Positions 28,388 through 38,158 of a stretch of 64,000 nucleotides of DNA are shown here, one piece after another. Each line of letters starts with the position of its first letter. The stretch's first letter is position 1. This DNA is from Photobacterium arenosum (GTDB lineage Bacteria; Pseudomonadota; Gammaproteobacteria; Enterobacterales; Vibrionaceae), in NCBI RefSeq assembly GCF_014841115.1, contig NZ_JACYTP010000005.1:62001-126000 (forward strand), read 5' to 3'. The notes under the pieces are model-generated. The model worked only from the letters and a program-made list of their open reading frames with translations. It searched no databases and had not been told where the DNA came from. Made by a program: the position numbers and the translations under genes.

Positions 28388-29107
28388 ATGTTAATCAAGC
28401 TGAAATGGCTAATGACTGCCGTACTGCTAAGCGTCAGTGCCCTGCCCTCTCCCGTATTGGCAGACCCACCGCACAACTTCTCCAAAGCAAAAAAACTGCT
28501 GGTCAACATTTATCAGGATCACAACGAGAGCTTTTACTGCGGCTGCCGGATTGAATGGCAAGGGAAAAAGGGAATCCCGGATCTGAACAGCTGCGGCTAT
28601 CAGGTTCGCAAGCAGGAGACGCGTGCCAGCCGGATTGAGTGGGAGCACGTGGTGCCGGCCTGGCAGTTTGGCCATCAGCTGCAATGCTGGCAGGATGGCG
28701 GGCGTAAAAACTGCCGCAAAGACCCGGCCTTCAGCCGGATGGAAGCCGACATGCATAACCTGACCCCGGCCATTGGCGAGGTGAACGGCGATCGCTCGAA
28801 CTATCGCTTTGCCCCCTGGCGTGAACATGACGGTGCTTTCTACGGCCAGTGCGAAGTGAAAGTTGATTTCAAAAACCGCCGGGTGGATCCGCCACCCCGT
28901 GCCCGAGGAGCCATTGCCCGCACCTATCTTTACATGGAGCAGGAATACCGCTTCCGTCTGGCGAAAAGTCAGCGCCAGCTGATGCAGGCCTGGCATAAGA
29001 CTTACCCGGTCAGCCCCTGGGAGTGCGAAAGGGATCGGAGAATTGCCAACATCCAGCAAAAGCACAACGGTTTTGTGCTGGAAGCCTGTCAGCAAGCAGG
29101 ACTTTGA
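28388..29107 (+). CDS. endA: Extracellular/periplasmic endonuclease I
   Basis: Cysteine-rich secreted nuclease of the EndA/Vvn/Dns family, 239 aa, with a signal peptide ending ALPSPVLA (about residue 25). Family cysteines ([29 protein letters not shown]) form disulphides, and the catalytic histidine and metal residues lie in [14 protein letters not shown] and the [17 protein letters not shown] segment. In vibrios this enzyme degrades extracellular DNA and limits transformation. Followed by a hairpin terminator. Confidence 0.95.
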   Translation: MLIKLKWLMTAVLLSVSALPSPVLADPPHNFSKAKKLLVNIYQDHNESFYCGCRIEWQGKKGIPDLNSCGYQVRKQETRASRIEWEHVVPAWQFGHQLQCWQDGGRKNCRKDPAFSRMEADMHNLTPAIGEVNGDRSNYRFAPWREHDGAFYGQCEVKVDFKNRRVDPPPRARGAIARTYLYMEQEYRFRLAKSQRQLMQAWHKTYPVSPWECERDRRIANIQQKHNGFVLEACQQAGL

Positions 29108-29114
29108 TCTAACC

Positions 29115-29142
29115 ACGGCTGAGATCAGGGGCTCTCAGCCGT
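29115..29142 (+). terminator. endA terminator
   Basis: Ten-bp stem ACGGCTGAGA / TCTCAGCCGT with an 8-nt loop, then TTGCC; only a weak T-run. Confidence 0.65.
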
Positions 29143-29148
29143 TTGCCT

Positions 29149-29183
29149 ATGCTTAATGCTTAATGCTTAATGCTTAGTGCTTA
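29149..29183. repeat. Five tandem 7-bp repeats
   Basis: ATGCTTA repeated four times plus GTGCTTA. The last unit holds the stop codon of the minus-strand lipoprotein gene; on that strand each unit contains TAA, and the 7-nt step places stops in all three frames. Confidence 0.9.
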
Positions 29184-30494
29184 GTGACGTAGCATCTCAT
29201 CCAGGTAACGCTGGCTGTTATCGGCAACCGGCGCCTGGCGATTGAAACGCTCAAATCGGGCCGACATCACAGCAGTCCGCGCCTGGCACCATCCATAGCC
29301 GTACGGCAGATCCACCGGCATTGAACTGGCTATTGATGCAAATTCAGCGCTCAGATCCTGCTGTAAGATACTCTCCGATACCAGCCTGGCGCGCGGCACA
29401 ACCTCTTTCTGCGCCAGCCGGTTGCGCTGCCCCCAGCCAATAATCAAATCATCACAACTGTAATTTTCAACCTTGGGTGAGGACGTAAACGCCACATCAG
29501 AGACCGCCTCATATTCCCGCCACATCATATAAGCTTCAAACAGCATGGCGACATCTTCTGCGCCGGTGTAATAGCCGTAAAAATCGGCGCCACCATCAGG
29601 CTCGAATGCCGATCCTGCCTGCTCAGGCGACATGGTCGTTGACGCCGAGGCGCCGCCAAAATAGCTCTCAGCCATCAACTGTAAACTGTCTGCTGAAAGC
29701 GCATGGGCTTGTTGCAATGATGTCTGAATCCAGTTGCCTTTAATCTGCTTGATGTTTTTACCTATGCTGGTTGACACATCCAGCACACTGAGTTGATCCG
29801 GCGGCAGGAAGTCGTTGGCATGAGCCAGCTCATGGACCAGCAGATTAAACAGTCCCGGCGCTATTTCTGATTTGCTCCGCCAGTAATTGTCGTACTCATC
29901 GAAGGTATTGCTGTAAGTGACATAATCACCATTGCTGTACACATAACGTTGTAAAGCCAGAAACGGCAGGACATCTGCAAACCCGGAGCGGTAATCTTGC
30001 TGCTGATAAATGTCATTCCATTCCGCCTGATTGCGCCACAGATACCGCGGATCGATATATATCCCTGCAGTATCTGTGTGATAGAAAGACGGGCGGATAT
30101 CAAGGCTGAGTACAATGACATTGAGTGGCTTAAACAGATTCAGCACATCCTGCGGTAAGTCACGCACCACATCCATAAAGCTGTCCCCCATCCAGCCATG
30201 GGATACCAGCAATCGCTGGGCAATGTCGTCCGGCGTCAGATCGCCCTGAATGTCATAGCCGAGCGGTGCGATATCCTGCAACTGGCAGGACTGCCTCTGT
30301 TTATAGATGACAGCACAATCTTCGGCTGCCAACCCGTACTGACTGGAGCTCAGGTACGGCTGCAGGCTGGCCAGCAAAGGATCGCCATCCACATTCAGGC
30401 TGCGCTCGCTAGACTTACCGTCGCCGCCACAGCCCGCCGCCAGCACCGCCGCCATAAGGAGCGCCAGTCTGTGCGTTCCTTGTGTTATTGTCAT
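29181..30494 (-). CDS. Putative metallopeptidase-like lipoprotein (HELAH), unknown function
   Basis: Protein of 437 aa, not recognised by family. A lipoprotein signal is clear (LMAAVLAAGC, lipidated C22), followed by GGDG, so it is probably an outer-membrane-anchored lipoprotein. HELAH at residues 221-225 in NLLVHELAHANDF is a zinc-metallopeptidase-type HExxH motif; a Glu-rich helix EDVAMLFEAYMMWREYE near 315-335 may supply the third ligand. Two cysteine pairs (C60/C70 and two late cysteines) may form disulphides. Convergent with endA and divergent from rsmE. Peptidase activity is inference from the motif alone. Confidence 0.75.
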   Translation of the reverse strand: MTITQGTHRLALLMAAVLAAGCGGDGKSSERSLNVDGDPLLASLQPYLSSSQYGLAAEDCAVIYKQRQSCQLQDIAPLGYDIQGDLTPDDIAQRLLVSHGWMGDSFMDVVRDLPQDVLNLFKPLNVIVLSLDIRPSFYHTDTAGIYIDPRYLWRNQAEWNDIYQQQDYRSGFADVLPFLALQRYVYSNGDYVTYSNTFDEYDNYWRSKSEIAPGLFNLLVHELAHANDFLPPDQLSVLDVSTSIGKNIKQIKGNWIQTSLQQAHALSADSLQLMAESYFGGASASTTMSPEQAGSAFEPDGGADFYGYYTGAEDVAMLFEAYMMWREYEAVSDVAFTSSPKVENYSCDDLIIGWGQRNRLAQKEVVPRARLVSESILQQDLSAEFASIASSMPVDLPYGYGWCQARTAVMSARFERFNRQAPVADNSQRYLDEMLRH

Positions 30495-30744
30495 TTTTGT
30501 TATGTCCCCTGTGCAACAAAGCCGACATTTTAGGTGATACGGGGTTCAATCCCACTGACTTTTTGCCGGAGTTATGAGCCGCATCAATGTCGGCTCGTGC
30601 AGCTTTTGCGCGAGATAACACTTCAGCGCGCTTCCGCTGTGTTTCATCACGCAGTATTCGGCACTGTGCAATGTTCGGTACATTGCCGCCAAGCTTGATA
30701 TACTGACGCCAGGAATAACCATCAAAGCCAACGAATTTAATACT

Positions 30745-31476
30745 ATGAGAGTGCCACGTATTTTCCATCCTGAGACCCTGCCGGCAAGCGGTAGAGTGCC
30801 ATTAAGTGACGACGCCGCCAACCATGTCGGCCGCGTGATGCGGATGCAGCCAGGCCAGGAAATTCTGTTGTTCGACGGCAGCAATGCTGAATTCCCGGCT
30901 GTCATTACCGAAGCCGGTAAAAAACATGTCGAAGTAGAGATTTCTGCCCGTTTTGAGCGCAGTGTGGAGTCCCCTTTGGATCTGCACTTGGGCCAGGTGA
31001 TTTCCCGCGGCGATAAGATGGAATTCACGATTCAGAAATCTGTCGAGCTGGGCGTCAACAGCATTACGCCGCTGATCTCAGAGCGCTGTGGTGTCAAACT
31101 GACTCAGGACAGGTTCGACAAGAAACTGTCACAGTGGCAAAAAATCGCCATCAGCGCCTGCGAGCAATGCGGCCGCAATGTGGTGCCGGAAATCCGTCCT
31201 GTGATGAAACTGGAAGACTGGTGCGCGGAAGAATTTGACGGCCTGAAGTTGAATTTGCACCCAAGAGCCCAATATTCCATAAATACCCTGCCCGCACCTG
31301 TCACCCGGGTCCGTCTGCTGATCGGGCCGGAAGGCGGCCTGTCGGAGCAGGAAATCAGTATGACTGAAACGTTCCGGTTCAGCGAAGTGCTGCTGGGTCC
31401 CCGGGTTCTCAGAACTGAAACTGCCGCTATGACGGCGATAACTGCGCTACAGGTCCGCTTTGGCGATCTTGGCTAA
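30745..31476 (+). CDS. rsmE: 16S rRNA m3U1498 methyltransferase RsmE
   Basis: SPOUT methyltransferase of 243 aa: N-terminal PUA-like domain ([23 protein letters not shown]) and C-terminal knot with the SAM loop [13 protein letters not shown] and [15 protein letters not shown]. First gene of rsmE-gshB; the stop is 15 bp before the gshB start. Confidence 0.95.
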   Translation: MRVPRIFHPETLPASGRVPLSDDAANHVGRVMRMQPGQEILLFDGSNAEFPAVITEAGKKHVEVEISARFERSVESPLDLHLGQVISRGDKMEFTIQKSVELGVNSITPLISERCGVKLTQDRFDKKLSQWQKIAISACEQCGRNVVPEIRPVMKLEDWCAEEFDGLKLNLHPRAQYSINTLPAPVTRVRLLIGPEGGLSEQEISMTETFRFSEVLLGPRVLRTETAAMTAITALQVRFGDLG

Positions 31477-31491
31477 CCAAGGAGAAAAGAC

Positions 31492-32442
31492 ATGATCAAA
31501 TTGGGTATTGTGATGGATCCCATCCAGTCCATTACCATCAAAAAGGATTCCAGCTTTGCGATGATGCTTGAAGCGCAGCGTCGCGGCTGGGAAATCCATT
31601 ATATGGAAATGGCTGATCTGTCTCTGGAGCAAGGCAAAGCAATCGCCCGGACCCGGATCGTCAAATTGCAGGAAGATCCGAACGACTGGTTCAGCTTCCA
31701 CGGTGAGCAGGAAATCGAACTGAGCGAGCTCGATGCCGTGCTGATGCGCAAAGATCCGCCGTTCGATACTGAATACATCTACGCCACCTATATTCTGGAG
31801 CGCGCGGAAGAACAGGGCACCCTGATCGTCAATAAACCCCAGAGCCTGCGTGACTGTAATGAAAAACTCTACACCGCCTGGTTCCCCGAGCTGACACCCA
31901 CCACAATAGTGACCCGCCGGGCAGATAAGATCCGCGCTTTCCAGCAGGAACACGGCGATATCATTCTCAAACCGCTGGACGGTATGGGCGGCTCGTCGAT
32001 CTTCCGTGTCAAAGCCGGGGATCCTAACCTGTCGGTGATTATTGAAACCCTGACCAATCACGGTGAATACTACTGTATGGCGCAAACGTTCGTGCCGGAC
32101 ATCAGTAACGGCGACAAACGCATTCTGGTAGTTGACGGCGAGCCTATGCCTTACTGTCTGGCCCGTATTCCGGCCGAAGGGGAAACCCGTGGCAATCTGG
32201 CCGCCGGTGGCCGCGGCGAACCCCGCCCGCTGAGCGAAACTGATCGCAAAATTGCTGAAGCTGTCGCACCGGCACTGAAAGAAAAAGGGCTGATTTTTGT
32301 TGGCCTGGATGTGATTGGCGACAAGCTGACTGAAATCAATGTCACCAGCCCAACCTGTATTCGCGAAATTGAAGCGGCGTATGATATTTCTATTACAGGC
32401 AAACTGATGGATGCCATAGAACGCCGCCTGAAAACCGCTTGA
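31492..32442 (+). CDS. gshB: Glutathione synthetase
   Basis: Joins gamma-glutamylcysteine and glycine; ATP-grasp enzyme of 316 aa (E. coli 316). Motifs: MIKLGIVMDPIQSI start, VNKPQSLRDCNEKLY, the ATP-grasp lysines and glycine loop ILKPLDGMGGSSIF, and metal residues in INVTSPTCIREIE. AAGGAG lies just before the ATG. A strong hairpin follows the gene. Confidence 0.97.
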   Translation: MIKLGIVMDPIQSITIKKDSSFAMMLEAQRRGWEIHYMEMADLSLEQGKAIARTRIVKLQEDPNDWFSFHGEQEIELSELDAVLMRKDPPFDTEYIYATYILERAEEQGTLIVNKPQSLRDCNEKLYTAWFPELTPTTIVTRRADKIRAFQQEHGDIILKPLDGMGGSSIFRVKAGDPNLSVIIETLTNHGEYYCMAQTFVPDISNGDKRILVVDGEPMPYCLARIPAEGETRGNLAAGGRGEPRPLSETDRKIAEAVAPALKEKGLIFVGLDVIGDKLTEINVTSPTCIREIEAAYDISITGKLMDAIERRLKTA

Positions 32443-32457
32443 TACTGATACCACCCG

Positions 32458-32503
32458 GACGTGTTGTCTGCTGAAGTTGACAACACGTCACGTTTTCATT
32501 TTT
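32458..32503 (+). terminator. gshB terminator or attenuator
   Basis: Perfect 11-bp stem GACGTGTTGTC / GACAACACGTC with a 10-nt loop (32458-32489), then ACGTTTTCATTTTT. It lies between gshB and yqgE on the same strand. Confidence 0.75.
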
Positions 32504-32594
32504 AACAGCATCTCTCTCAGGCTTACCATTTAGGCCAATTAGTCCTCATACTGTAGTTATGAGAGCCTGTCTGAGAGTGTGTAAGGACTGAACG

Positions 32595-33158
32595 ATGAAT
32601 CTCACCAATCACTTTCTGGTGGCCATGCCCAGTCTGCAAGATCCGCACTTCAAACGCAGTGTGGTGTATGTGTGCGAGCATAACGACGAAGGCGCGATGG
32701 GCATTGTCATTAATTTGCCAATTGATGTGTCTGTCGGCAGCATGCTGGAGCAGATCAAAGTGGAGCGAGACTTGCCACTTGCGCATCCTGCCAGCCTGGA
32801 GAAGCCTGTCATGATAGGCGGCCCGGTGGCCGGTGACCGGGGATTTATCCTGCACAACAGCAAAGAAGAATACAGCTCCAGCCTTGATCTGACCGAAGAG
32901 ATCAAGATGACCACATCAACCGATATCCTGCCTTTGCTGGGCACCAAGGATGAGCCGAGTCAATTTCTGGTTGCCCTTGGCTACGCCGGCTGGACCGCCG
33001 GTCAGCTGGAACAGGAACTGGCCGACAATAGCTGGCTGACCATGGAAGCGGATCCCAAGGTCGTGTTTGAAACTCCCATCAATGAACGCTGGGACAAAGC
33101 CGTCGCCAAACTGGGTATCCATTCCGCTAACTTATCCACTGAAATAGGACATTCATGA
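32595..33158 (+). CDS. yqgE: YqgE/AlgH family protein
   Basis: Conserved protein of 187 aa. The N-terminal motif [19 protein letters not shown] and [12 protein letters not shown] are diagnostic for UPF0301 (YqgE/AlgH); [13 protein letters not shown] and [15 protein letters not shown] follow. AlgH has been linked to alginate regulation in Pseudomonas, but the molecular function is not settled. It overlaps ruvX by 4 bp, an ancient gene pair. Confidence 0.95.
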   Translation: MNLTNHFLVAMPSLQDPHFKRSVVYVCEHNDEGAMGIVINLPIDVSVGSMLEQIKVERDLPLAHPASLEKPVMIGGPVAGDRGFILHNSKEEYSSSLDLTEEIKMTTSTDILPLLGTKDEPSQFLVALGYAGWTAGQLEQELADNSWLTMEADPKVVFETPINERWDKAVAKLGIHSANLSTEIGHS

Positions 33159-33583
33159 GCACCTCTCGTACAGTACTTGCCTTCGACTTTGGCACCAAAA
33201 GCATTGGCGCCGCCATCGGTCAGGAACTGACGGGGACAGCCAATCCCCTTTCGGCACTCAAAGCCAACGACGGTATTCCCAGCTGGGAAGCGATTGAAAA
33301 ATTACTGAAAGAATGGCAACCCGACCTGATTGTGGTCGGCCTGCCGCTGGATGTTTACGGCCAGGAGCTGGAAAGTATCACCCCGCGCGCCCGCAAATTT
33401 GCCAACCGCCTGCACGGCCGGTTCGGGTGCCAGGTCGAATTACATGATGAGCGTTTGAGTACGGTCGAAGCGCGCTCGGATCTCTTTGCCCGTGGTGGCT
33501 ATCGCTCACTCAGCAAAGGCAATGTCGACTCTCAGTCTGCCGTGGTTATCCTCGAAAGCTGGTTCGAACAGCAATACGGTTGA
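33155..33583 (+). CDS. ruvX: Holliday-junction-resolvase-like RuvX / YqgF
   Basis: RNase H-fold nuclease implicated in 16S rRNA 5' maturation (YqgF), 142 aa. Visible motifs: the first acidic strand [26 protein letters not shown], and the C-terminal [12 protein letters not shown]. Start ATGA overlaps the yqgE stop. Followed by a strong terminator. Confidence 0.95.
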   Translation: MSTSRTVLAFDFGTKSIGAAIGQELTGTANPLSALKANDGIPSWEAIEKLLKEWQPDLIVVGLPLDVYGQELESITPRARKFANRLHGRFGCQVELHDERLSTVEARSDLFARGGYRSLSKGNVDSQSAVVILESWFEQQYG

Positions 33584-33647
33584 TCGCTCGGTACAGCATT
33601 TTTAGTTTTGAGATCATGGCTGACCCAAAACCCTGAACGCTGCCGAC

Positions 33648-33685
33648 AAAAAAAGCCCTGAAAGCAAACACTTCAGGGCTTTTTT
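33648..33685. terminator. ruvX / yjiH-like bidirectional terminator
   Basis: A-run, GCCCTGAA, 9-nt loop, TTCAGGGC, T-run (33680-33685); symmetric and located between convergent genes. Confidence 0.9.
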
Positions 33686-33721
33686 GTCACTCAACGTTAT
33701 CAGGCCAGAGTGATGGCAAGC

Positions 33722-35038
33722 TTACATGTGCCCGGCCACAAACATCGCAAACGGAATCGCCAGCAGCAAACTCAGCGCGGTACGGATAAACCAGATCACC
33801 ACCAGCCGCCCGACACTGAGCGGAATGGAGGTCGACAGAATGCAGGGAATGGAGGCGGAAAAGAACAGCACGCTGGACACACAAATCACGCCCGCCGCCA
33901 TACGCACCACAAACTCCGCCTCGCGCAGCAGCAGAGCAGGCAGGAACATTTCCGCCAGACCTGATGCCGAGGCCTGCGCCAGTTCTTTCGCGCCATCAAT
34001 GCCCCACACCGCGGTAAACGGGTAGAACAGATAACCCAGCCACTCAAACACAGGGGTGTATTTCGCCACCAGCAAACCAATCAGGCCCACAGACATGATG
34101 GAGGGCAGGATGGAGATGGTCATCACCAGGCCGTCTTTAATGGTAGATAAGATATTGCCGCCCAAAGCCGGCGCCTGACGGGCCACACTCATGCCGGTCT
34201 GATAAGCCGTCTGCAACCGTCCTTCGCTGCCGGCATCAGGTTCAGGATCCGCCACGGATTCATCCATCTGACGTAACGGCGGCAGACGGACAGTAATCGC
34301 GGTGACAATGAAAGTGATCACCAGAGTGCCCCAGAAATACAGGTTCCATACCGACATCAGATCCAGGGTTTTCGCCACTATGATCATAAAAGTGGCCGAC
34401 ACGGTCGAGAAGCCGGTGGCGATGATCGCCGCCTCTTTCGCTGAATATTGCCCTGATTTGTATACTCTATTGGTGATCAATAACCCCAGAGAATAACTGC
34501 CGACGAATGAGGCAACCGCATCAATCGCAGAGCGCCCCGGCGTACGCCAGATCGGTCGCATCACAGGCTGCACCAGGATACCAATCAGTTCCAGCAAACC
34601 ATAGCTCACCAGAAACGACAGGAAAACAGCCCCTACTGGAACGATAAGCCCGACCGAGATCACCAGCTTCTCGAACAGAAACGGCAGCATGTCTTTGCTG
34701 TGCAGGAACTCTGGTCCTGCACCTGTTACCGCCATCAGTGCCGCGCCAGCGCCCATGACTTTGAGTACAGAAAAAACTTTATCTGTCAGGCTTTTTGACC
34801 ATTGACCGGTGACAAAAGGATAGACCGCACCTATCACTATCATGGCAAAGGCATACCAGGCAACACCGCTCCCCAGCCAGACTTTGATTTGACTAACCAA
34901 ATGATCCAGCGGGATCGTCGATTTTCCATTCACAGAAATTGGAACGAAAAAGAAAAATATCCCGACAGCACTGAGAAACAGTAAGCGGAAACGTGCCAGT
35001 GCATCCGATGCACTGACACGAGACTGAGATTGTTCCAT
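33722..35038 (-). CDS. YjiH family nucleoside-recognition (Gate) membrane protein
   Basis: Integral membrane protein of 438 aa with about ten hydrophobic segments. The Gate/nucleoside recognition pattern is seen in SVGLIVPVGAVFLSFLVSYG, PGRSAIDAVASFVGSYSLG and GLAEMFLPALL. The ATG at 35038 has GGGAG 8 nt upstream; the in-frame GTG three codons up would fall on that site. The substrate is unknown; the relation to nucleoside transporters of the CNT/Gate group is by sequence only. Convergent with ruvX. Confidence 0.85.
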   Translation of the reverse strand: MEQSQSRVSASDALARFRLLFLSAVGIFFFFVPISVNGKSTIPLDHLVSQIKVWLGSGVAWYAFAMIVIGAVYPFVTGQWSKSLTDKVFSVLKVMGAGAALMAVTGAGPEFLHSKDMLPFLFEKLVISVGLIVPVGAVFLSFLVSYGLLELIGILVQPVMRPIWRTPGRSAIDAVASFVGSYSLGLLITNRVYKSGQYSAKEAAIIATGFSTVSATFMIIVAKTLDLMSVWNLYFWGTLVITFIVTAITVRLPPLRQMDESVADPEPDAGSEGRLQTAYQTGMSVARQAPALGGNILSTIKDGLVMTISILPSIMSVGLIGLLVAKYTPVFEWLGYLFYPFTAVWGIDGAKELAQASASGLAEMFLPALLLREAEFVVRMAAGVICVSSVLFFSASIPCILSTSIPLSVGRLVVIWFIRTALSLLLAIPFAMFVAGHM

Positions 35039-35158
35039 GTTATTCACTCCCTCTACACGTTATTTGTATATACATATAGAGAGCGAGCAAACAGAGCGCA
35101 AGGTGGTTATTTTGAAACCACTAAGGGGATCACAAAGATTTAACTCAAAAGTAACAAT

Positions 35159-35196
35159 ATCCCAGACCGTACAGCATGATCCGCTCTGGGATCATG
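35159..35196. repeat. Overlapping inverted repeats downstream of pilU
   Basis: ATCCCAGA (35159-35166) pairs with TCTGGGAT (35185-35192), while CATGATCC (35175-35182) pairs with GGATCATG (35189-35196). The two stems share GGAT and exclude each other. Possibly the pilU terminator, but no T-run is present. Confidence 0.5.
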
Positions 35197-35229
35197 GGTG
35201 GGCAAAAGCTCCCCGGGCTGTAACTGTTG

Positions 35230-36336
35230 TCACTCAAACCGGATCGTGACCCCGTCCAGCCCGCCACCTGAGCTCTGGCCTGACTGGCCGGTTTTGATCA
35301 TCAGGCGCAAGTCATTAGCCGAATCGGCATAACTGAGGGCATCGTTCTCACGGATTTTGCCTTGCCTGAACAGTGCATACAGCGACTGATCAAAAGTGAT
35401 CATGCCATGCTCACGGCCTTTGCCCATGGTGGCTTTCAGTTCATGCAATTCTCCGCGCCGGATAAGATCCGACACTCTGGGCGTGTTGATCAGTAACTCA
35501 AACACCGCATGACGTCCCTCACCGGAAGGATCGGGAATCAGCTGTTGCGCCAGTATCCCTTTCAGGTTCAGCGACAAATCAAACAAAAACGACTCCCGGC
35601 GATCTTTCGGCACTAAATGCAGTATCCGTTCCAGCGCCTGATTGGCATTATTGGCATGCAGGGTCGCCATGCACAGATGACCGGTTTCGGCAAAATTGAG
35701 CGCATGCTCCATGGTTTCCTGATTGCGTATTTCACCAATCAGAATCATATCCGGTGCCTGACGCAAAGAATTTTTCAATGCCACTTCATAGCTTGCGGTA
35801 TCTAAGCCAACCTCACGCTGAGTCACTATGCATTGCTGGTGCTGATGAATAAATTCTATCGGGTCTTCAACCGTCAGGATATGACCGCTGCTATGGCGGT
35901 TTCTGTGCCCTGTCAGCGCGGCCATGGAAGTTGACTTACCTGAGCCGGTCGCCCCGACCACCAGAATCAAACCCCGTTTCGCCAGTGCCATGGCTTTCAT
36001 GGGTTCAGGCAGGCTGAGGGAATCCATGTCGGGAATAACGGTTTCAATACGGCGAATCACCATGCCCGGCTGCTCACGCTGCCAGAAGGCACTGATACGA
36101 AAACGGCGCTCACCGCGCACCAGCGCAAAATTCGCCTCTTTCAGTCCGGCAAAGCTCTGCCATTGTTCTGCAGACATTGCCTGCTGGCACAAAGCAGTCA
36201 GCTGTTCTGCCGACAAGGATTCACCGAGTGAACACAGCCGCCCGTTCACTTTCAGCTGGCAGGGCGCCGCCACAGTGAGATACACGTCAGACGCCTGCTT
36301 GTCGGTCATCTGGCTGAGAATAAAATCCAAATTCAT
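35230..36336 (-). CDS. pilU: Type IV pilus retraction ATPase accessory PilU
   Basis: Hexameric secretion-superfamily ATPase of 368 aa that assists PilT in pilus retraction. Seen: Walker A VGATGSGKSTS, the Asp box ILTVEDPIEFIHQ, the His box ATLHANNANQA, and Walker B MILIGEIRNQETM. It ends with the low-complexity tail SGQSSGGGLDG typical of PilU. The ATG at 36336 has AGGA 10 nt upstream; the frame is open 22 codons earlier. Starts 16 bp after pilT. Confidence 0.95.
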   Translation of the reverse strand: MNLDFILSQMTDKQASDVYLTVAAPCQLKVNGRLCSLGESLSAEQLTALCQQAMSAEQWQSFAGLKEANFALVRGERRFRISAFWQREQPGMVIRRIETVIPDMDSLSLPEPMKAMALAKRGLILVVGATGSGKSTSMAALTGHRNRHSSGHILTVEDPIEFIHQHQQCIVTQREVGLDTASYEVALKNSLRQAPDMILIGEIRNQETMEHALNFAETGHLCMATLHANNANQALERILHLVPKDRRESFLFDLSLNLKGILAQQLIPDPSGEGRHAVFELLINTPRVSDLIRRGELHELKATMGKGREHGMITFDQSLYALFRQGKIRENDALSYADSANDLRLMIKTGQSGQSSGGGLDGVTIRFE

Positions 36337-36352
36337 GGCTAGTTTTCCTGCC

Positions 36353-37387
36353 TCATAATCCCTGATTTCGCTCAACCACCCGGGCGGCTTCCTCTGGTTC
36401 AATCAACCCTTGGGCCATTAAGCGGTTAACAGCCTGCTCCATCGTTTGCATCCCCAAACCGGCCCCGGTCTGGATCATGGAATACATCTGGGCCACTTTA
36501 TCTTCCCGGATCAGGTTTCGGATCGCCGGGGTTGCCAGCATGATTTCATGGGCCGCCATCCTGCCACCGCCAGGGCATTTCAGCAGAGTCTGTGCGATCA
36601 CCGCCCGCAGTGATTCCGACAGCATGGAACGCACCATGGCTTTATCGTTACCGGGGAAGACATCAATAATCCTGTCAATCGCCTTGGCCGCCGAGCTGGT
36701 GTGCAGAGTTCCCAGTACCAGATGGCCGGTTTCGGCCGCCGTCAGCGCTAAACGTATGGTTTCCTGATCGCGCAATTCACCGACCATGATCACATCGGGA
36801 TCTTCACGCAACGCTGAGCGCAGCGCATTCTGAAAGCTGTGGGTATCACGGTGCACTTCGCGCTGATTGATCAGGCAGCGTTTACTTTGATGAACAAACT
36901 CCACCGGATCCTCAATGGTCAGAATATGGCGATGGGTGTGGGTGTTAATATGATCAACCATAGCGGCAATGGTGGTCGACTTGCCTGAACCTGTTGCCCC
37001 TGTTACCAGCACCAGGCCACGCTGGCTCTGGGCAACCTGATAAAACACCTCAGGCACCTGCAAGGTTTCCAGCGAGGGCACAGACTGGGGAATGGTACGG
37101 AACACCGCGGCACAACCCCGGGACTGCTGGAACGCATTGACACGAAACCGGCCGACATCGGGCAAGACAAAAGAAAAATCCACTTCCAGCCTTTCTTCAT
37201 ATTCACGCCGCTGACCGTCATTCATAATGTCGGTGATCAGCCGGTTCGCCTCTTCATGGCTCAGAGGCGGGATGCTGAGCGGCCTGACATCACCGTCTAC
37301 CCGAATCATTGGCGATACCCCAGCGGAAAGGTGCAGATCGGAGGCGTTATGCTTTACACTAAAGTCCAGTAGTTCGGTGATATCCAT
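36353..37387 (-). CDS. pilT: Type IV pilus retraction ATPase PilT
   Basis: Retraction motor of type IV pili, 344 aa (twitching, DNA uptake). Walker A TGATGSGKSTT, Asp box ILTIEDPVEFVHQ, Walker B VIMVGELRDQET, His box LGTLHTSSAAKAI, and the conserved AIRNLIRE motif required for retraction are all seen. Only 23 bp separate its start from the divergent yggS start, so at least one promoter must lie inside a neighbouring gene. Confidence 0.97.
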   Translation of the reverse strand: MDITELLDFSVKHNASDLHLSAGVSPMIRVDGDVRPLSIPPLSHEEANRLITDIMNDGQRREYEERLEVDFSFVLPDVGRFRVNAFQQSRGCAAVFRTIPQSVPSLETLQVPEVFYQVAQSQRGLVLVTGATGSGKSTTIAAMVDHINTHTHRHILTIEDPVEFVHQSKRCLINQREVHRDTHSFQNALRSALREDPDVIMVGELRDQETIRLALTAAETGHLVLGTLHTSSAAKAIDRIIDVFPGNDKAMVRSMLSESLRAVIAQTLLKCPGGGRMAAHEIMLATPAIRNLIREDKVAQMYSMIQTGAGLGMQTMEQAVNRLMAQGLIEPEEAARVVERNQGL

Positions 37388-37410
37388 ACATTTTCCCTAA
37401 AGAATCAATT

Positions 37411-38112
37411 ATGAGTAGTATCAAACAAAATATTACACAGGTCACCCGCGAGATCCGGCAGGCCTGCGAAAAATGCGGCCGCGATACAGATTCAGTGCAA
37501 CTGCTGGCGGTCAGTAAAACCAAACCGGTCAGCGCTATTGCTGAAGCCATTGCAGCGGGACAACAGGCCTTTGGCGAAAACTATGTTCAGGAAGGCGTTG
37601 AGAAAATTCAGCATTTTTCTCAGTCTGACCAACAATTAGTCTGGCATTTTATCGGCCCTGTCCAGTCCAACAAAACGCGCCCGATAGCCGAACATTTCGA
37701 CTGGGTGCATTCGGTCGACAGGCTCAAAATTGCCCGCCGGCTCAGCGAGCAGCGTCCGGCAACACTGCCGCCGCTGAAAATACTGCTTCAGGTCAACACC
37801 AGTGGCGAAGCGTCCAAATCGGGGGTCGACTTTGATGAGCTGGCAGAGCTGGCGGCTGAAGTGGCCGCCTTGCCCAATATAGAGCTGCGCGGGCTGATGT
37901 CTATTCCGGAAAAAGCTGACGATTATACCAGTCAGCTCAGCGCCTTTTCCGCACTGGCAAAGGCCAGAGACACTTTGCAGCAACGCCTGCCCCACACCAG
38001 ATTGGATACCCTGTCGATGGGCATGAGCGGCGACATGGAAGCAGCCGTGGCCGCAGGCAGCACTATGGTGCGTATCGGGACCGCTATCTTTGGCGCCAGG
38101 GATTACAGTTAA
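37411..38112 (+). CDS. yggS: Pyridoxal phosphate homeostasis protein YggS
   Basis: PLP-binding protein (PLPBP/COG0325), 233 aa, a single TIM-barrel domain without known catalysis, maintaining vitamin B6 and amino-acid pools. PLP lysine K36 sits in LLAVSKTKP; FGENYVQE, WHFIGPVQSNK and the phosphate loop LSMGMSGDMEAAVAAGSTMVRIG (quoted in part) agree. First gene of yggS-proC-yggT-yggU. Confidence 0.95.
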   Translation: MSSIKQNITQVTREIRQACEKCGRDTDSVQLLAVSKTKPVSAIAEAIAAGQQAFGENYVQEGVEKIQHFSQSDQQLVWHFIGPVQSNKTRPIAEHFDWVHSVDRLKIARRLSEQRPATLPPLKILLQVNTSGEASKSGVDFDELAELAAEVAALPNIELRGLMSIPEKADDYTSQLSAFSALAKARDTLQQRLPHTRLDTLSMGMSGDMEAAVAAGSTMVRIGTAIFGARDYS

Positions 38113-38158
38113 ATTCGCTTGAAGCATCAGGCGCTCATTACGTTTAGAAGGATTTCTC

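Noticed and set aside
30546..31028. Long minus-strand frame opposite the 5' part of rsmE
   Set aside because: It is antisense to a well-supported gene and has no family features.
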